DNA of 64,000 nt. It comes from Lachnospiraceae bacterium (GTDB taxonomy: Bacteria; Bacillota; Clostridia; Lachnospirales; Lachnospiraceae). The DNA lies in assembly GCA_017622795.1 (NCBI GenBank), contig JAGAQI010000047.1:62001-126000 (forward strand), read 5' to 3'. Made by a program: the position numbers and the translations under genes. The notes under the pieces were generated by a model. It did no database searches and was not told where the DNA came from. It saw only the letters and a list, made by a program, of their open reading frames with translations. The first letter of the stretch is position 1; the number at the start of each line of letters is the position of its first letter. Of this stretch, positions 16,745 through 26,290 are shown in pieces.

Positions 16745-18880
16745 ATGCACAGTGAGTCTAAGAATAAGAGATGGATATTTTTATTAACAGGCATATGTTC
16801 TATGGTGATATTACTAATGAGGATATGGAATATTGCAGATTTGGCAGGTCCAGTTATTTTCAATGATGAGATGGGCTATTGGAGTCATGCGGCAAATATG
16901 ATGGGGCTCCCGTGGAAAAATACGGAGGATTTATGGTATTCATATGGATATAGTCTTATACTAATGCCTTTCTTTTTGTTTACTCATAATATGAATATTT
17001 TGTACAGAATAGCAATTGTAATAAATGGGTTGTTCGGAGTAGGTAGTTTTCTGCTAGGTATTCAAATATTAAAAAAATTAAAGCTGGAATGTAGTGATAT
17101 AGCAAAAATATTGATTTCTTTTACTGCGGCTTGTTATTCTGCATATTTATTTCAAAGCAACATAGCATGGGCTGAAAGCCTTGTTTATTTTTTATTTATT
17201 TTGTTGCTTTATGCGGTACTGTGCTTTGTAGAACATCCATCATATAAAAACAGTGTATTTGTTTCGCTTGGTGTTGTGTTCTTATATATCACACATAACA
17301 GAACAATTGCTGTGGGAATTGCTTTTTTTATGATGCTTTGTTATATGTTATGGGATAAGAAAATATGTTGGAAACAAGTGAGTCTTATCGTATCAATTAT
17401 TGCAATTTCTTTTGTTTTTGATGATTTAATGAGAGCGAATGTCTCTATTTTGATGTGGGGAAGAGAGGATGCATTTGTTGGAAATGATATCAGCACTAAT
17501 ATAGACAATTTGTTCAATGTTTTATTTACTATGGAAGGGAGATATAAATTACTTTTATCTCTTGCAGGAAAGTTGTGGTATGTTTTTACATCTACTCTTT
17601 CGTTGGCTTTTTTTGGAGTGATATACCTTGTTAAAAAGTGGATAATTTGTTACCAAGAAAATAGAAAAGAGCTCTTTTTTTATTTCTTTCTTATCTTTTC
17701 TTTTTTAGGAGTGTTAGCAATTAGTACAATTGCAATGATACCTCTTGACGTTGCAGAGGGTGCGCGTATAGATATTGCATTTTATGGTCGCTATACAGAC
17801 ATGATTAGTGGAATTCTAATAATTTGTGGGTTATTAGAGATGCAAGAAATTCGTTCTTCTGAAAAAAGATATATTAAAGAAATATTATTTGGTGCAGGAA
17901 GTTATTTGTTTTGCACGATTATTTTATTTGGTTACGTAAAAGAAGTACCTAATGCGTATATTAATAAGGCTTGTGTTCCTGGATTATATTTTTTCAGTGA
18001 TGTTAATTTCATAGGATGTTGTGACATCGTTTTGATAATGCTGTTAATCTTTGGGTTATACACAAATTTCTTTAAGAAAAGTAAAAAGGGATGGATTATG
18101 GGAATATTGATAGAAATAGGAATAATATCAATTTTCTTAATTGATTATTATCATGTTTATCAATCAATTAATTTTCCGAATGTATATAGTAGATTAACAG
18201 ACGTATGCAATGTCATTGCAGATAATCCGGAGTATGATTTGTTTTATTCTGGAAGTAATTACTCCGAGCGACAGGTTATTCGTTCGAGGGCAACAGAAAA
18301 TAATATGTACTTTGAAGAGCCATATGAAAACGCAGAAAACTTTTTTTATGTCATCAATTGGGATATAGTGAAAAATAATTTGGAGGAGTATCAAGAGTAT
18401 TATTATGTAATGTCATTTGGTGCAGATGCACTTTTGATTAATGGGAAAGAAATAAATGAAGCATTAAGTCAAGCAGGTTTTAAATGTTTTTCTATTGATA
18501 AAATGCGTTCCCTTGATGAAACAGACATATTGGCAATTGAAGTTATTGATAAAGGAAAAATTCTTCAAAAAACAGAGAATTCTTTAGCGGTGATGGTAGA
18601 AATTACCGTTCCAGAAGATGTTTTGTTTATTAATGACAAACCTTATCGCTTAGCATATCATGTATATGATATAAACGGAAACATTGTACAAAAAGATGGG
18701 ATAAGGACAGACTTTAATAATATAAAGAACGGTGATTTAATTGAAATGGTAATCAATACAGGGGAGTTAGAACCGTCAGGAAAGTATCTTATAGAAATTG
18801 ATATTGTACAGGAAGGAGTTGCATGGATTTCGAGTAGAGGCTTAAAAACGGTATTTTTTGAAATAGTAGTTCCAGAGTAG
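16745..18880 (+). CDS. Multi-spanning membrane protein, probable GT-C glycosyltransferase
   Basis: A 711-residue protein with about a dozen hydrophobic segments up to residue ~470 followed by a soluble domain of ~230 residues outside the membrane. The first outer loop contains FNDEMGYW; a DE pair in this place is the hallmark of GT-C enzymes that use polyprenyl-phosphate sugars (families such as GT39 and GT83). The C-terminal region (VMVEITVPEDV, ending in a beta-rich stretch) could bind glycan. The next gene makes a polyprenyl-phosphate sugar, which fits. The match is at fold and motif level only; the DNA is among the most AT-rich of the window. Confidence 0.6.
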   Translation: MHSESKNKRWIFLLTGICSMVILLMRIWNIADLAGPVIFNDEMGYWSHAANMMGLPWKNTEDLWYSYGYSLILMPFFLFTHNMNILYRIAIVINGLFGVGSFLLGIQILKKLKLECSDIAKILISFTAACYSAYLFQSNIAWAESLVYFLFILLLYAVLCFVEHPSYKNSVFVSLGVVFLYITHNRTIAVGIAFFMMLCYMLWDKKICWKQVSLIVSIIAISFVFDDLMRANVSILMWGREDAFVGNDISTNIDNLFNVLFTMEGRYKLLLSLAGKLWYVFTSTLSLAFFGVIYLVKKWIICYQENRKELFFYFFLIFSFLGVLAISTIAMIPLDVAEGARIDIAFYGRYTDMISGILIICGLLEMQEIRSSEKRYIKEILFGAGSYLFCTIILFGYVKEVPNAYINKACVPGLYFFSDVNFIGCCDIVLIMLLIFGLYTNFFKKSKKGWIMGILIEIGIISIFLIDYYHVYQSINFPNVYSRLTDVCNVIADNPEYDLFYSGSNYSERQVIRSRATENNMYFEEPYENAENFFYVINWDIVKNNLEEYQEYYYVMSFGADALLINGKEINEALSQAGFKCFSIDKMRSLDETDILAIEVIDKGKILQKTENSLAVMVEITVPEDVLFINDKPYRLAYHVYDINGNIVQKDGIRTDFNNIKNGDLIEMVINTGELEPSGKYLIEIDIVQEGVAWISSRGLKTVFFEIVVPE

Positions 18881-18927
18881 AAGTATATAGCTTATATACG
18901 GTGGCAGAAACAGAAAGGAAAGCACAG

Positions 18928-19902
18928 ATGAAACTTATTATCCAAATTCCCTGCTTCAACGAAGCAGAAACTTTAGAAATCGCTTTAAACGATTTACCAA
19001 AACACATTGAAGGAATTGATGAAATTGAATATTTAATTATCAACGATGGCAGTAAAGACAACACAGTAGAGGTTGCTAAAAAGTGGGGCGTGCATTACGT
19101 TGTAAACTTCAGAAGAAACAAAGGTCTTGCCAAAGGCTTCATGGCTGGACTGGATGCCTGCTTATCTGCGGGAGCTGATATTATTGTCAACACAGATGCA
19201 GACAACCAGTATTGTGGTGAAGATATCGAAAAACTGGTCAGACCAATTTTAGAAGGAAAAACCGATATTGTTATCGGTGAACGCCCAATTGATAAGACGG
19301 AGCATTTTTCACCTTTAAAAAAGAAACTGCAGCATTTTGGAAGCTGGGTGGTACGCAAAGCATCCAATTCTGATATCCCGGATGCGCCGAGCGGTTTTCG
19401 TGCTTACAGTAGAGAAGCTGCTATGCGTTTGAACGTAACAAATGAGTATACATATACTTTGGAAACAATCGTACAGGCCGGTCGTGATAAGATTGCCATG
19501 ACATCGGTGCCAATTCGCACTAATGGTGAACTGCGTCCATCCAGACTGTTTAGCAGTATGTTTGGATATGTTAAGAAGTCAATGGTAACTATTGTTCGTG
19601 CCTATATGATGTACAAGCCGTTACAGTTTTTTAGCATTGTTGGTTCTGTACCATTTGTTGCTGGTTTATTGTTAGGTATCCGCTTCCTAGTTTTTATGAT
19701 TATGGGAGAGTCTGATGGCCATATTCAGTCCTTAATTTTAGCCAGTGTTTTGTTAATGATGGGATTTATGACATATATTATTGGCTTGCAGGCAGATATT
19801 ATTGCAAAGAACCGTAAAATTTTAGAGGATGTGCAGTATCAGGTGCGTCGCTTAAACTATGAAAAAAAAGAGACAAAAGATTTAGAAGAAAACGCTAAAT
19901 AG
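18928..19902 (+). CDS. Polyprenyl-phosphate glycosyltransferase, GT2 (DPM1/GtrB type)
   Basis: Transfers a sugar from a nucleotide-sugar to undecaprenyl phosphate at the cytosolic face. About 324 residues: GT2 domain with IPCFNEAETL, INDGSKDNT, NTDADNQY (DxD-like) and SGFRAYS, then two C-terminal membrane helices (residues ~230-300). I place the start at ATG 18928, preceded by AAAGGAAAG, instead of a GTG 27 bp upstream. It precedes ugd and a GtrA-type protein, so it is the likely GtrB of a decoration module that feeds the GT-C protein upstream. Confidence 0.88.
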   Translation: MKLIIQIPCFNEAETLEIALNDLPKHIEGIDEIEYLIINDGSKDNTVEVAKKWGVHYVVNFRRNKGLAKGFMAGLDACLSAGADIIVNTDADNQYCGEDIEKLVRPILEGKTDIVIGERPIDKTEHFSPLKKKLQHFGSWVVRKASNSDIPDAPSGFRAYSREAAMRLNVTNEYTYTLETIVQAGRDKIAMTSVPIRTNGELRPSRLFSSMFGYVKKSMVTIVRAYMMYKPLQFFSIVGSVPFVAGLLLGIRFLVFMIMGESDGHIQSLILASVLLMMGFMTYIIGLQADIIAKNRKILEDVQYQVRRLNYEKKETKDLEENAK

Positions 19903-19917
19903 ATGAGTTGTTAAATA
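19900..19917 (+). repeat. TAGATGAGTT leader motif, variant copy 3
   Basis: TAGATGAGTTGTTAAATA overlaps the stop codon of the GT2 gene and lies 34 bp before ugd. It shares TAGATGAGTT with copies at 3944 and 6195. Confidence 0.45.
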
Positions 19918-19933
19918 ATAAAGGAGAACTGTT

Positions 19934-21103
19934 ATGAAGAAAATTGCAATAGCAGGAACCGGCTATGTTGGTTTGTCAAATGCGGTTTTGCTTTCTCAAC
20001 ACAATGAAGTAATTGCTTTGGATGTTGTTGCTGCCAAAGTAGAAATGATAAATAATAGAAAGTCACCAATCATTGATAAGGAACTGGAAGAATATCTTGC
20101 GACAAAAGAGTTAAATTTAAAGGCAACAACCAATCCGGAAGAGGCGTATACAGAAGCGGACTTTATTATTGTTTCAACTCCGACCAACTATGACCCTCAG
20201 AAAAATTATTTTGATACGTCTTCGGTTGAAACGGTATTAAAAGATATTTGTCGAATTGCCCCGAAAGCAACAGTGATTATTAAGTCCACAGTACCAGTGG
20301 GATATACAGCTGCAATTCGTGAAAGATTCAATAATGCGAATATAATTTTTTCTCCGGAATTTTTAAGAGAAGGACGTGCTTTATATGATAATTTGTATCC
20401 TTCCAGAATTATTGTAGGTGAACGCTCAGAAAGAGCAAAGGAGTTTGCAAAATTATTGCAGGAAGGTGCAATTAAAGAAAACATTCCGGTGTTATTTACT
20501 GAATCTACGGAGGCAGAGGCAATTAAGTTATTCGCTAATACTTATTTAGCGCTTCGTGTGGCATATTTTAATGAACTGGATACCTATGCAGAGCTAAAAG
20601 GACTTGATACTCGGCAGATTATTACCGGTGTATCTTTGGATCCAAGAATCGGAGATTTCTATAACAACCCTTCCTTTGGTTATGGTGGATATTGCCTGCC
20701 TAAGGATACAAAACAGTTACTTGCAAATTATAACGATGTGCCGAATAACTTGATATCTGCGATTGTAGAAGCAAACAGAACCAGAAAGGATTTCATTGCG
20801 GACCAGATTATTGCAAAGAATCCTAAGGTGGTAGGTGTTTATCGTCTTACAATGAAGTCTAATTCTGACAATTTCCGTCAGTCGGCCATTCAAGGAGTTA
20901 TGAAGCGTATCAAGGCTAAGGGAATAGAGGTTGTGGTTTACGAACCAACCTTGAAAGAGGAAGAATTTTTCCGCTCCAGAGTAATTCGTGACCTGAACGA
21001 ATTTAAAGCTATCTCTGACGTGATTATTTCAAACCGCCAGTCAGAAGATTTAAGTGATGTTTCTGAAAAGGTATATTGCAGAGATATTATGGGACGGGAT
21101 TAA
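19934..21103 (+). CDS. ugd: UDP-glucose 6-dehydrogenase family
   Basis: Oxidises UDP-glucose (or a related UDP-sugar) to the uronate with two NAD+. The 389-residue protein has the Rossmann loop [41 protein letters not shown], and the active-site Cys in [15 protein letters not shown] near residue 258. Length is near the lower end of the family (about 390-440), as in the short Ugd of Gram-negative capsule clusters. It stands between GtrB- and GtrA-like genes, so a uronic acid may be the decorating sugar, but that is only suggested by position. Confidence 0.92.
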   Translation: MKKIAIAGTGYVGLSNAVLLSQHNEVIALDVVAAKVEMINNRKSPIIDKELEEYLATKELNLKATTNPEEAYTEADFIIVSTPTNYDPQKNYFDTSSVETVLKDICRIAPKATVIIKSTVPVGYTAAIRERFNNANIIFSPEFLREGRALYDNLYPSRIIVGERSERAKEFAKLLQEGAIKENIPVLFTESTEAEAIKLFANTYLALRVAYFNELDTYAELKGLDTRQIITGVSLDPRIGDFYNNPSFGYGGYCLPKDTKQLLANYNDVPNNLISAIVEANRTRKDFIADQIIAKNPKVVGVYRLTMKSNSDNFRQSAIQGVMKRIKAKGIEVVVYEPTLKEEEFFRSRVIRDLNEFKAISDVIISNRQSEDLSDVSEKVYCRDIMGRD

Positions 21104-21124
21104 CTTGCGGATTGAGGAAAAGGC

Positions 21125-21529
21125 ATGAAAAATTTATTAAAAAAATTTTTGAATAAAGAAACGATTTTGTACGGCATTTTTGGCATTGGAACTTCTATGT
21201 TAAATGTTGTTTTGTTTCAGTTGCTGTTAATGACGAGCATGGATTACAAAATAGCTAACTTGATTACTTTAATTGTGGTCAAAGTTGCTGCTTATATTTG
21301 TAACAAAAATTTTGTATTCCAGAGCCATTGCGATTCTTTTGCAGAACTGTTAAAAGAAATTTTCCGTTTTATTGTTGCAAGAGGAGCGACCATGATAATC
21401 GATTATGTAGGATTAATTATCATGGTTGATTTGTGTAGCTTACCGGAACTTCCTAGCAAAATATTTATTACCGTACTTGTTATTGTAATAAACTATATCG
21501 TTGGGAAAAAGCATGTGTTTAAGAAGTAA
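21125..21529 (+). CDS. GtrA-family membrane protein
   Basis: A 134-residue protein with four hydrophobic helices, the usual GtrA size, and conserved GIFGIGTSMLNVVLF at the start, NKNFVFQS after helix 2 and the ending IVGKKHVFKK. GtrA proteins are thought to flip polyprenyl-phosphate sugars or to help the partner GtrB. With the GT2 and GT-C genes it completes a three-part decoration module. Complete, unlike the broken copy downstream at 21901. Confidence 0.88.
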   Translation: MKNLLKKFLNKETILYGIFGIGTSMLNVVLFQLLLMTSMDYKIANLITLIVVKVAAYICNKNFVFQSHCDSFAELLKEIFRFIVARGATMIIDYVGLIIMVDLCSLPELPSKIFITVLVIVINYIVGKKHVFKK

Positions 21530-21538
21530 AGAGGGTAA

Positions 21539-21913
21539 TGTTACCTATTGGTAGCGTATCTGATGATTGCCAAGGCGCAATATGAGGATAAGCAGTACGC
21601 CGGAAGCTATAACGTAGGCCCGGATGAAACGGACTGCTGGACTACCGGCAATTTGGTTACCTTATTCTGCCAGAAGTGGAATGAAGCGACTGGTGACAAT
21701 GTGCGTTGGATTAACAAGTACGATGGTGGCCCTCACGAGGCAAATTTCCTCAAGTTAGACTGCTCTAAGTTAAAGAGAACCTTAGGCTGGGCTCCGCGCT
21801 GGAACGTGGAAACCACTATGGAGAAAATTGTGGAATGGACTTGCTGCTATTTGAATGGCGGTAATGTGGCTGAATGTATGGAAAAACAGATTCGGGAGTT
21901 TATTTCGGAATAG
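21539..21913 (+). pseudogene. Remnant of CDP-glucose 4,6-dehydratase (C-terminal third)
   Basis: About 120 codons that match the end of RfbG-type dehydratases: a YLMIAKAQ helix, YNVGPDETD, the KLDCSKLKRTLGWAPRW block and a final helix. The start with the NAD loop and Y-x3-K site is missing and no ribosome site precedes the remaining frame, so it is a truncated relic. It shows that a CDP-6-deoxysugar pathway once lay here. Confidence 0.8.
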
Positions 21914-22210
21914 TTTATTTAGGAGTAAGCAATACTCTGATTTCCTACATTCTGTATGTGGTCAGCCTTCTCATATTTCAAAAACTAAATTGGTTTGGCA
22001 AGGTTGATTACCTGGTGGCTCAGATGATTGCATTCATTCTCAGCGTGCTTTGGTCCTTTTACTGGAACAACAAATTTGTTCTTAAACAGTGCACTTCTGG
22101 TAGTATGGGTGGACGTGTTACATCTCTCTGAGTTTGTGGCACCGATCATCAACCTTTTAATTAGTGTTCCATTAAACTTTATCATCAATAAGTTTTGGGC
22201 ATTTAAATAG
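21901..22210 (+). pseudogene. Broken GtrA-family gene
   Basis: Helices 1-2 (VYLGVSNTLISYIL, later FYWNNKFVL) are encoded in one frame to about 22090. The last helix (VDVLHLSEFVAPIINLL, ending in NKFWAFK) follows in another frame to 22210. Most of helix 3 is missing, so a frameshifting deletion near 22085-22110 destroyed the gene. Its start overlaps the dehydratase relic, which points to a recombination scar. Confidence 0.8.
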
Positions 22211-22239
22211 TGCTGTAGGAAATAAGTGCGTAATGAAAT

Positions 22240-22260
22240 GAGCCGGTCATAGACCGGCTC
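22240..22260. terminator. Hairpin between convergent genes
   Basis: A 9-bp perfect GC-rich stem (22240-22248 with 22252-22260) with loop ATA. The T-tract is weak on both sides, so it is a moderate terminator candidate. Confidence 0.55.
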
Positions 22261-22281
22261 GTAAGTTTCTTGTTGGCAATA

Positions 22282-23193
22282 TTAATTATTTTGTGGAGGT
22301 AAAATCAACTCCTCATACAGAGGGCGGATATCTTCTACATTTTCCTCCAACTCATCCGCAATTTGCTCCAGGGTTTTGCCCTTTGTGATTTTGCGCTGAA
22401 TTTTGTCTTTGAGTTTTTGAAGGTTTGCTTGTTGCTCCTGTTGAATACCTTGTTGAACACCACGCTGTTCGCCTTCTTCCATCAGGCGCTCACGTAAAAT
22501 ATCTTCATCAACTTCGGCTAAATACACATCTAACACCTCCGCTCGGTGGGCCTTTAAAAAGTCGGCAAGGATGCCTTCAGAAATGCATTCCTCTACTGCT
22601 TTGTCTACGGCCTCATTTACTGGCATGGATTTTTGGTAGCTTTGTATTTTGCTGACAAGAGTTGTGTATTCATTTAATGGCTTACAGCTTTGAAGAAGAC
22701 TTTTATTATCTGCGTGCTTCAAATTGATGACGGTGGCTGTCCACTCAAATTCGCCGCTGTCATCAGGAATTTGAAATGCATCGGAAAGTCGGAGCTTTTC
22801 CAAAGCCGGACGTTTGGATATGCCGGTGTAGAACACGATATAGTTTGGTGTTGGAATTTTCACCAAGGTGCTTACGTGCGGTGTCAGACGGTTTGTCTGC
22901 ATATACTTGGCATAAAGGCTACCGTAGTAAATAAATCCGCGAAGGGGCATATTTGGGTTGTGTGTGGACTGCTGTTCATACAGGTTCATCGTATCAGCAA
23001 TTACAAACGAAAGATCATTTTTCATTTTGAGATAAAGGGCATCTTCAATAGTGGTGATTTCTAAATCGTCCTCGTTGGTGTAAGAAGATTTGTTCAGCGC
23101 ATTATAAAGTGCCAGAGTATTTGCCTTGTTTTTCTCATCTGCAAAGATAAGACGGAACAGGCGGTCCTTATGTTCACGGTTTGTGCTTGTCAC
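22282..23193 (-). CDS. Rpn-family PD-(D/E)XK nuclease-like protein
   Basis: A 303-residue protein of the group called recombination-promoting nuclease/putative transposase. The N-end (EHKDRLFRLIFAD) is followed by a PD-(D/E)XK-like core with DLSFVIADTMNLYEQQS (D ... E-x-Q pattern) and YIVFYTGI. A C-terminal low-complexity helix (EEGEQRGVQQGIQQEQQ) precedes a small helical domain that ends the protein. Such C-terminal coils expand and shrink in this family. Family members cleave DNA in vitro and are abundant in Lachnospiraceae genomes. AAGGAGGA lies upstream of the start. It seems intact, in contrast to the relics at 29865 and 30647. Confidence 0.85.
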   Translation of the reverse strand: MTSTNREHKDRLFRLIFADEKNKANTLALYNALNKSSYTNEDDLEITTIEDALYLKMKNDLSFVIADTMNLYEQQSTHNPNMPLRGFIYYGSLYAKYMQTNRLTPHVSTLVKIPTPNYIVFYTGISKRPALEKLRLSDAFQIPDDSGEFEWTATVINLKHADNKSLLQSCKPLNEYTTLVSKIQSYQKSMPVNEAVDKAVEECISEGILADFLKAHRAEVLDVYLAEVDEDILRERLMEEGEQRGVQQGIQQEQQANLQKLKDKIQRKITKGKTLEQIADELEENVEDIRPLYEELILPPQNN

Positions 23194-23249
23194 AATAGAA
23201 TCCTCCTTGTGGAATCCTGTTGTGCCTGAGAAATAATCCTTCTAAACAT

Positions 23250-23278
23250 AGTATAACTGTGTAGAAAGGGTTTTGCAA
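23250..23278 (-). promoter_or_regulatory. Promoter of the Rpn gene
   Basis: On the minus strand TTGCAA (23273-23278) and TATACT (23250-23255) are 17 bp apart, about 57 bp before the start codon. Confidence 0.6.
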
Positions 23279-23715
23279 GGCAAATTTGTATTCAGGAGGG
23301 GAAACTGAAAATATAAGGTTATTTAGTTTTCAAGCATAACAGGGAATAGTTGCCGAAGCGGCAAGTGTTATGAAGTACAAAACGTTTTGTAAAATCATTA
23401 TACTGCATTGTGTATAATACTGCAATATCGGAATGTTTCACAAAAAACAGGTCTGTTTTTGTACAGTTTGCTGAAAGAATAAAACAGTTTGGTTTGCATA
23501 GAATTAGTGAATCCGGTTGAGTACGCCGGAGCTTCTTGATGGCTTTACCCTGTTCTCCATTCGGGTATCATTGACTTTTTATGTGCGGGCGATACAATGT
23601 ATCGTAAGAAAAATAAAAGGAGTCCGGTGTGGAAAAAGAAAAGTATACCCAATTAGGCGCTTACTATTTATTGCTGATATTCGGCTAATTTTTGATTTAG
23701 TTCATCGGTACTTTC
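23279..23715. other. Intergenic region without a convincing gene
   Basis: About 440 bp, AT-rich, between divergent genes. A possible 83-codon frame from 23517 has no ribosome site, odd composition and no recognisable motif. A TATAAT-like hexamer occurs at 23413, with a poor -35 (TTGTAA, 20-bp spacing). I see no RNA gene. Confidence 0.4.
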
Positions 23716-23744
23716 TTGAAAGGTACAACTGCATATGCTATAAT
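23716..23744 (+). promoter_or_regulatory. Promoter of the TPR membrane protein gene
   Basis: TTGAAA (23716-23721), 17-bp spacer, TATAAT (23739-23744) with the extended TGC before it; 33 bp upstream of the ATG. Confidence 0.8.
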
Positions 23745-23777
23745 TTCCTTAATGCAATACCGTACTAAGGAGGAATT

Positions 23778-26021
23778 ATGGAACTCATATTAGAACTTTT
23801 GTTTAATGTGTTTGACGATACAATGACCGGCACCGTGCTGGTCATTTATTTCGCATTTTTACTGCTTATATATAAATATTTAAAGAAAGAGAAGCAGTTG
23901 CATTTATATTTAAAATCGTTTCGTTGGAAGGCATGTCTGACACTGGCTGTGTTGGGCCATATGGCGTTGATTTTGCTTTGGGATGGAGAAAATGCAGAGA
24001 AGCAGAAACTTTGGGTATGGTTTCTGGCGTTTAACATCTGCTATGACATTCTGGTATACTTTTACTTGAAATATATACCTTCTGTACCGCGGCGTCGAAT
24101 GGAGAGAAATATAAACAAAAGACGGCATGATTTGCTGGGACTATACAAGTATCTGGAAACCGTAGACACAAGCATGTTTTCACCAACGGACAAGCTTTAT
24201 TGGAATAGACAGTATTATATGGTTCTGTATCATATGGGCAGTGTGAACAAGGCAGTGGAAATTATGCAGGAAACAGAGGAGAAAGAGAGTCCCAGGGCAC
24301 GGATGTTAATGGCGTTGCGAGCTGAGAGCCGGTGCGATATAGATAAGTCGCAAAAACTGATGCTACAGGCTATGGACGCACTAAGGTCGGGAGATACAGA
24401 TTTGTTAAGGGTGCAGATTTTAAATAATTGTGGAAGATGTTTCCGATTAAGTGGAAATAATGAAACCGCCATGCAGTATTATAATCAGGCAGCAGACCTT
24501 GTTGGAGAGAAGACAGCAAAAGAAGTGGTCCATATTGTGTACGCCAACCTGATTATGGAGTCCTGTATCATGGGAAAAACGCCAGAGGAACTGGATATTT
24601 TATTTGCACAGTATAAGAATTTGATAAGAGAAAATCAAATAGATGATATTATAGAATTTGAAAATGTGCGCTTATCAATAGCAAGACAGCTAGGTGCTGT
24701 GGAGCAGGCAAAAAAACTGATAGAAGAGAGTTTTGAGCGTTATTGGCCAATCATAGAACGAGAGGGAGAAAGAAGCAGGAAGTTAAACTATTTGATTTCC
24801 TCCATGCGGATAGCGCATATGGCAAAGTTGGAATTAAACCGTTATTTCGATGCGATCCGCAACAATCTTGGCAGTTTACAGAACCTGGATATGCCTCAAA
24901 GATATTATTTGACAAAGGAAATCTATCTAGCATTATTGGAACCGCCATTGCTGAATGATTTTTTTCGGTCAACCTATCGGGATGTGCTTGAATATGCAGG
25001 TGATTACATCAGAGAGGCAGCGGCAGCTGATTTAGAACAGTATCTGTCGGAATTGCCCTCGGTGGCTGTGTACGCAGTAGGTCATACACAGCAGGAACTG
25101 GTGTGGCTGATGAAACACAAATTACAACCATATAATGCCGTGGAAGCCTTTGAACGTCTAAACTCCACGGTAGAGCTTTATGAGAGTCAGAATCTGAAAC
25201 TGGAGGCTTTAATTGGTGCAGGAACTTTACTGGATGAACTTCTGGCTTCACAAAACCTAAAGGAGGATTTATCGGTAAAGTACCCGGAGAGAATACAGGA
25301 TACACTGACTTATATGGAAATGGCAGTCGGGAGACTTAAATATCATCCGGGCTGCTCGGAACAGTTTCTAAAAATGGCGTATGCGTATATTAGACTTCAT
25401 AAATATGAGAAATGTTGTCTTTACTATCGAACTTTTGAAAAGTGCAAAATAGCGGAGCATCATTTTTCTGTATGGTTAAAAGAGAATATTGCTTTTGTAA
25501 AGCTGGTGACAAGGCTTGTGGAAATAAAAAATGAGTTAAAGAATTTGAAGAAACGAGCTGGAAGAGAGCGGTTGTCGCCAAAAGCAGTGGCATGGTTGCA
25601 ACAGTATCCTAGGGTGCCAAGTGCAGAGATTGTTTATTTATTGGCCGGACTGTTGGAAATGCCACAAGCCTGTGCCAAAGTAGTTTCTTGGGCAGAGGTA
25701 AGTGAAGCAGGACTATTGGTTCCAAAGTCACACTGGTGGCTTTGCTATGGAGAACAATATCCAATCAGTGATGTTAATTCTCTGGTGGAAATTGATTTTT
25801 GTTACAATGAAGTTTCAGAGGAATCGGATGCTACGCAGATGGTTTTTTTCCCGACTTGCCATCCAATGCAGAGGCGCTCTACAGAATGGGTGCAGAAGCA
25901 CGTGGTAAACCGTCCGGATTATATTTGCAGATTGGATACATTGGTGAGAGATTTAAGAGTAGCAGACAATGAGTATGCGCACTTAAAAGAAATTCTTTTA
26001 TTTGTGCACCGGATGCGGTGA
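23778..26021 (+). CDS. Membrane-anchored helical-repeat (TPR-like) protein, function unknown
   Basis: A 747-residue protein with three hydrophobic helices in the first ~100 residues (around 17-33, 52-66 and 80-98), then a basic stretch RRRMERNINKRR that should be cytosolic, and a long soluble part made of helical hairpins. TPR-like signatures are visible at ~125-270, for example around NNCGRCFRLSGNNETAMQYYNQ with A and Y at TPR positions. The last ~100 residues are different and end in a Trp/Pro-rich segment. I do not recognise a named family. It has its own promoter and terminator, so it is a single-gene unit next to defence-type genes. Confidence 0.6.
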   Translation: MELILELLFNVFDDTMTGTVLVIYFAFLLLIYKYLKKEKQLHLYLKSFRWKACLTLAVLGHMALILLWDGENAEKQKLWVWFLAFNICYDILVYFYLKYIPSVPRRRMERNINKRRHDLLGLYKYLETVDTSMFSPTDKLYWNRQYYMVLYHMGSVNKAVEIMQETEEKESPRARMLMALRAESRCDIDKSQKLMLQAMDALRSGDTDLLRVQILNNCGRCFRLSGNNETAMQYYNQAADLVGEKTAKEVVHIVYANLIMESCIMGKTPEELDILFAQYKNLIRENQIDDIIEFENVRLSIARQLGAVEQAKKLIEESFERYWPIIEREGERSRKLNYLISSMRIAHMAKLELNRYFDAIRNNLGSLQNLDMPQRYYLTKEIYLALLEPPLLNDFFRSTYRDVLEYAGDYIREAAAADLEQYLSELPSVAVYAVGHTQQELVWLMKHKLQPYNAVEAFERLNSTVELYESQNLKLEALIGAGTLLDELLASQNLKEDLSVKYPERIQDTLTYMEMAVGRLKYHPGCSEQFLKMAYAYIRLHKYEKCCLYYRTFEKCKIAEHHFSVWLKENIAFVKLVTRLVEIKNELKNLKKRAGRERLSPKAVAWLQQYPRVPSAEIVYLLAGLLEMPQACAKVVSWAEVSEAGLLVPKSHWWLCYGEQYPISDVNSLVEIDFCYNEVSEESDATQMVFFPTCHPMQRRSTEWVQKHVVNRPDYICRLDTLVRDLRVADNEYAHLKEILLFVHRMR

Positions 26022-26058
26022 TGTAAAAAGAAAAATAAAGTTACACAAAAAGTGAAAT

Positions 26059-26098
26059 CTCAAATTTGAGGGCGGCACATAGTGTCGCCCTGATTTTG
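26059..26098 (+). terminator. Terminator, with adjoining 12-bp palindrome
   Basis: CTCAAATTTGAG (26059-26070) is a perfect palindrome that runs into a 9-bp stem (26070-26078 with 26082-26090, one G-T pair) followed by TGATTTT. Confidence 0.7.
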
Positions 26099-26290
26099 TC
26101 ATCATAGTTAATTTGACTTCGAAGTGATCATAATTGCCAGTCGTAACAAACGCTTTTTTATGTTTATGTGTTATGTTATACGAATAAAACGAGAAAACTT
26201 TGAGTAAAATGATATAAAATATAGCAAATTCAAGTAAGTTATTGACTTTTTAGAAGCAAAGTGTTATTCTGAAATCGGAGGTGTAAGAAT

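Noticed and set aside
23517-23768. A possible 83-residue protein before the TPR gene
   Set aside because: No ribosome site, no motif, and it overlaps a strong promoter for the next gene.
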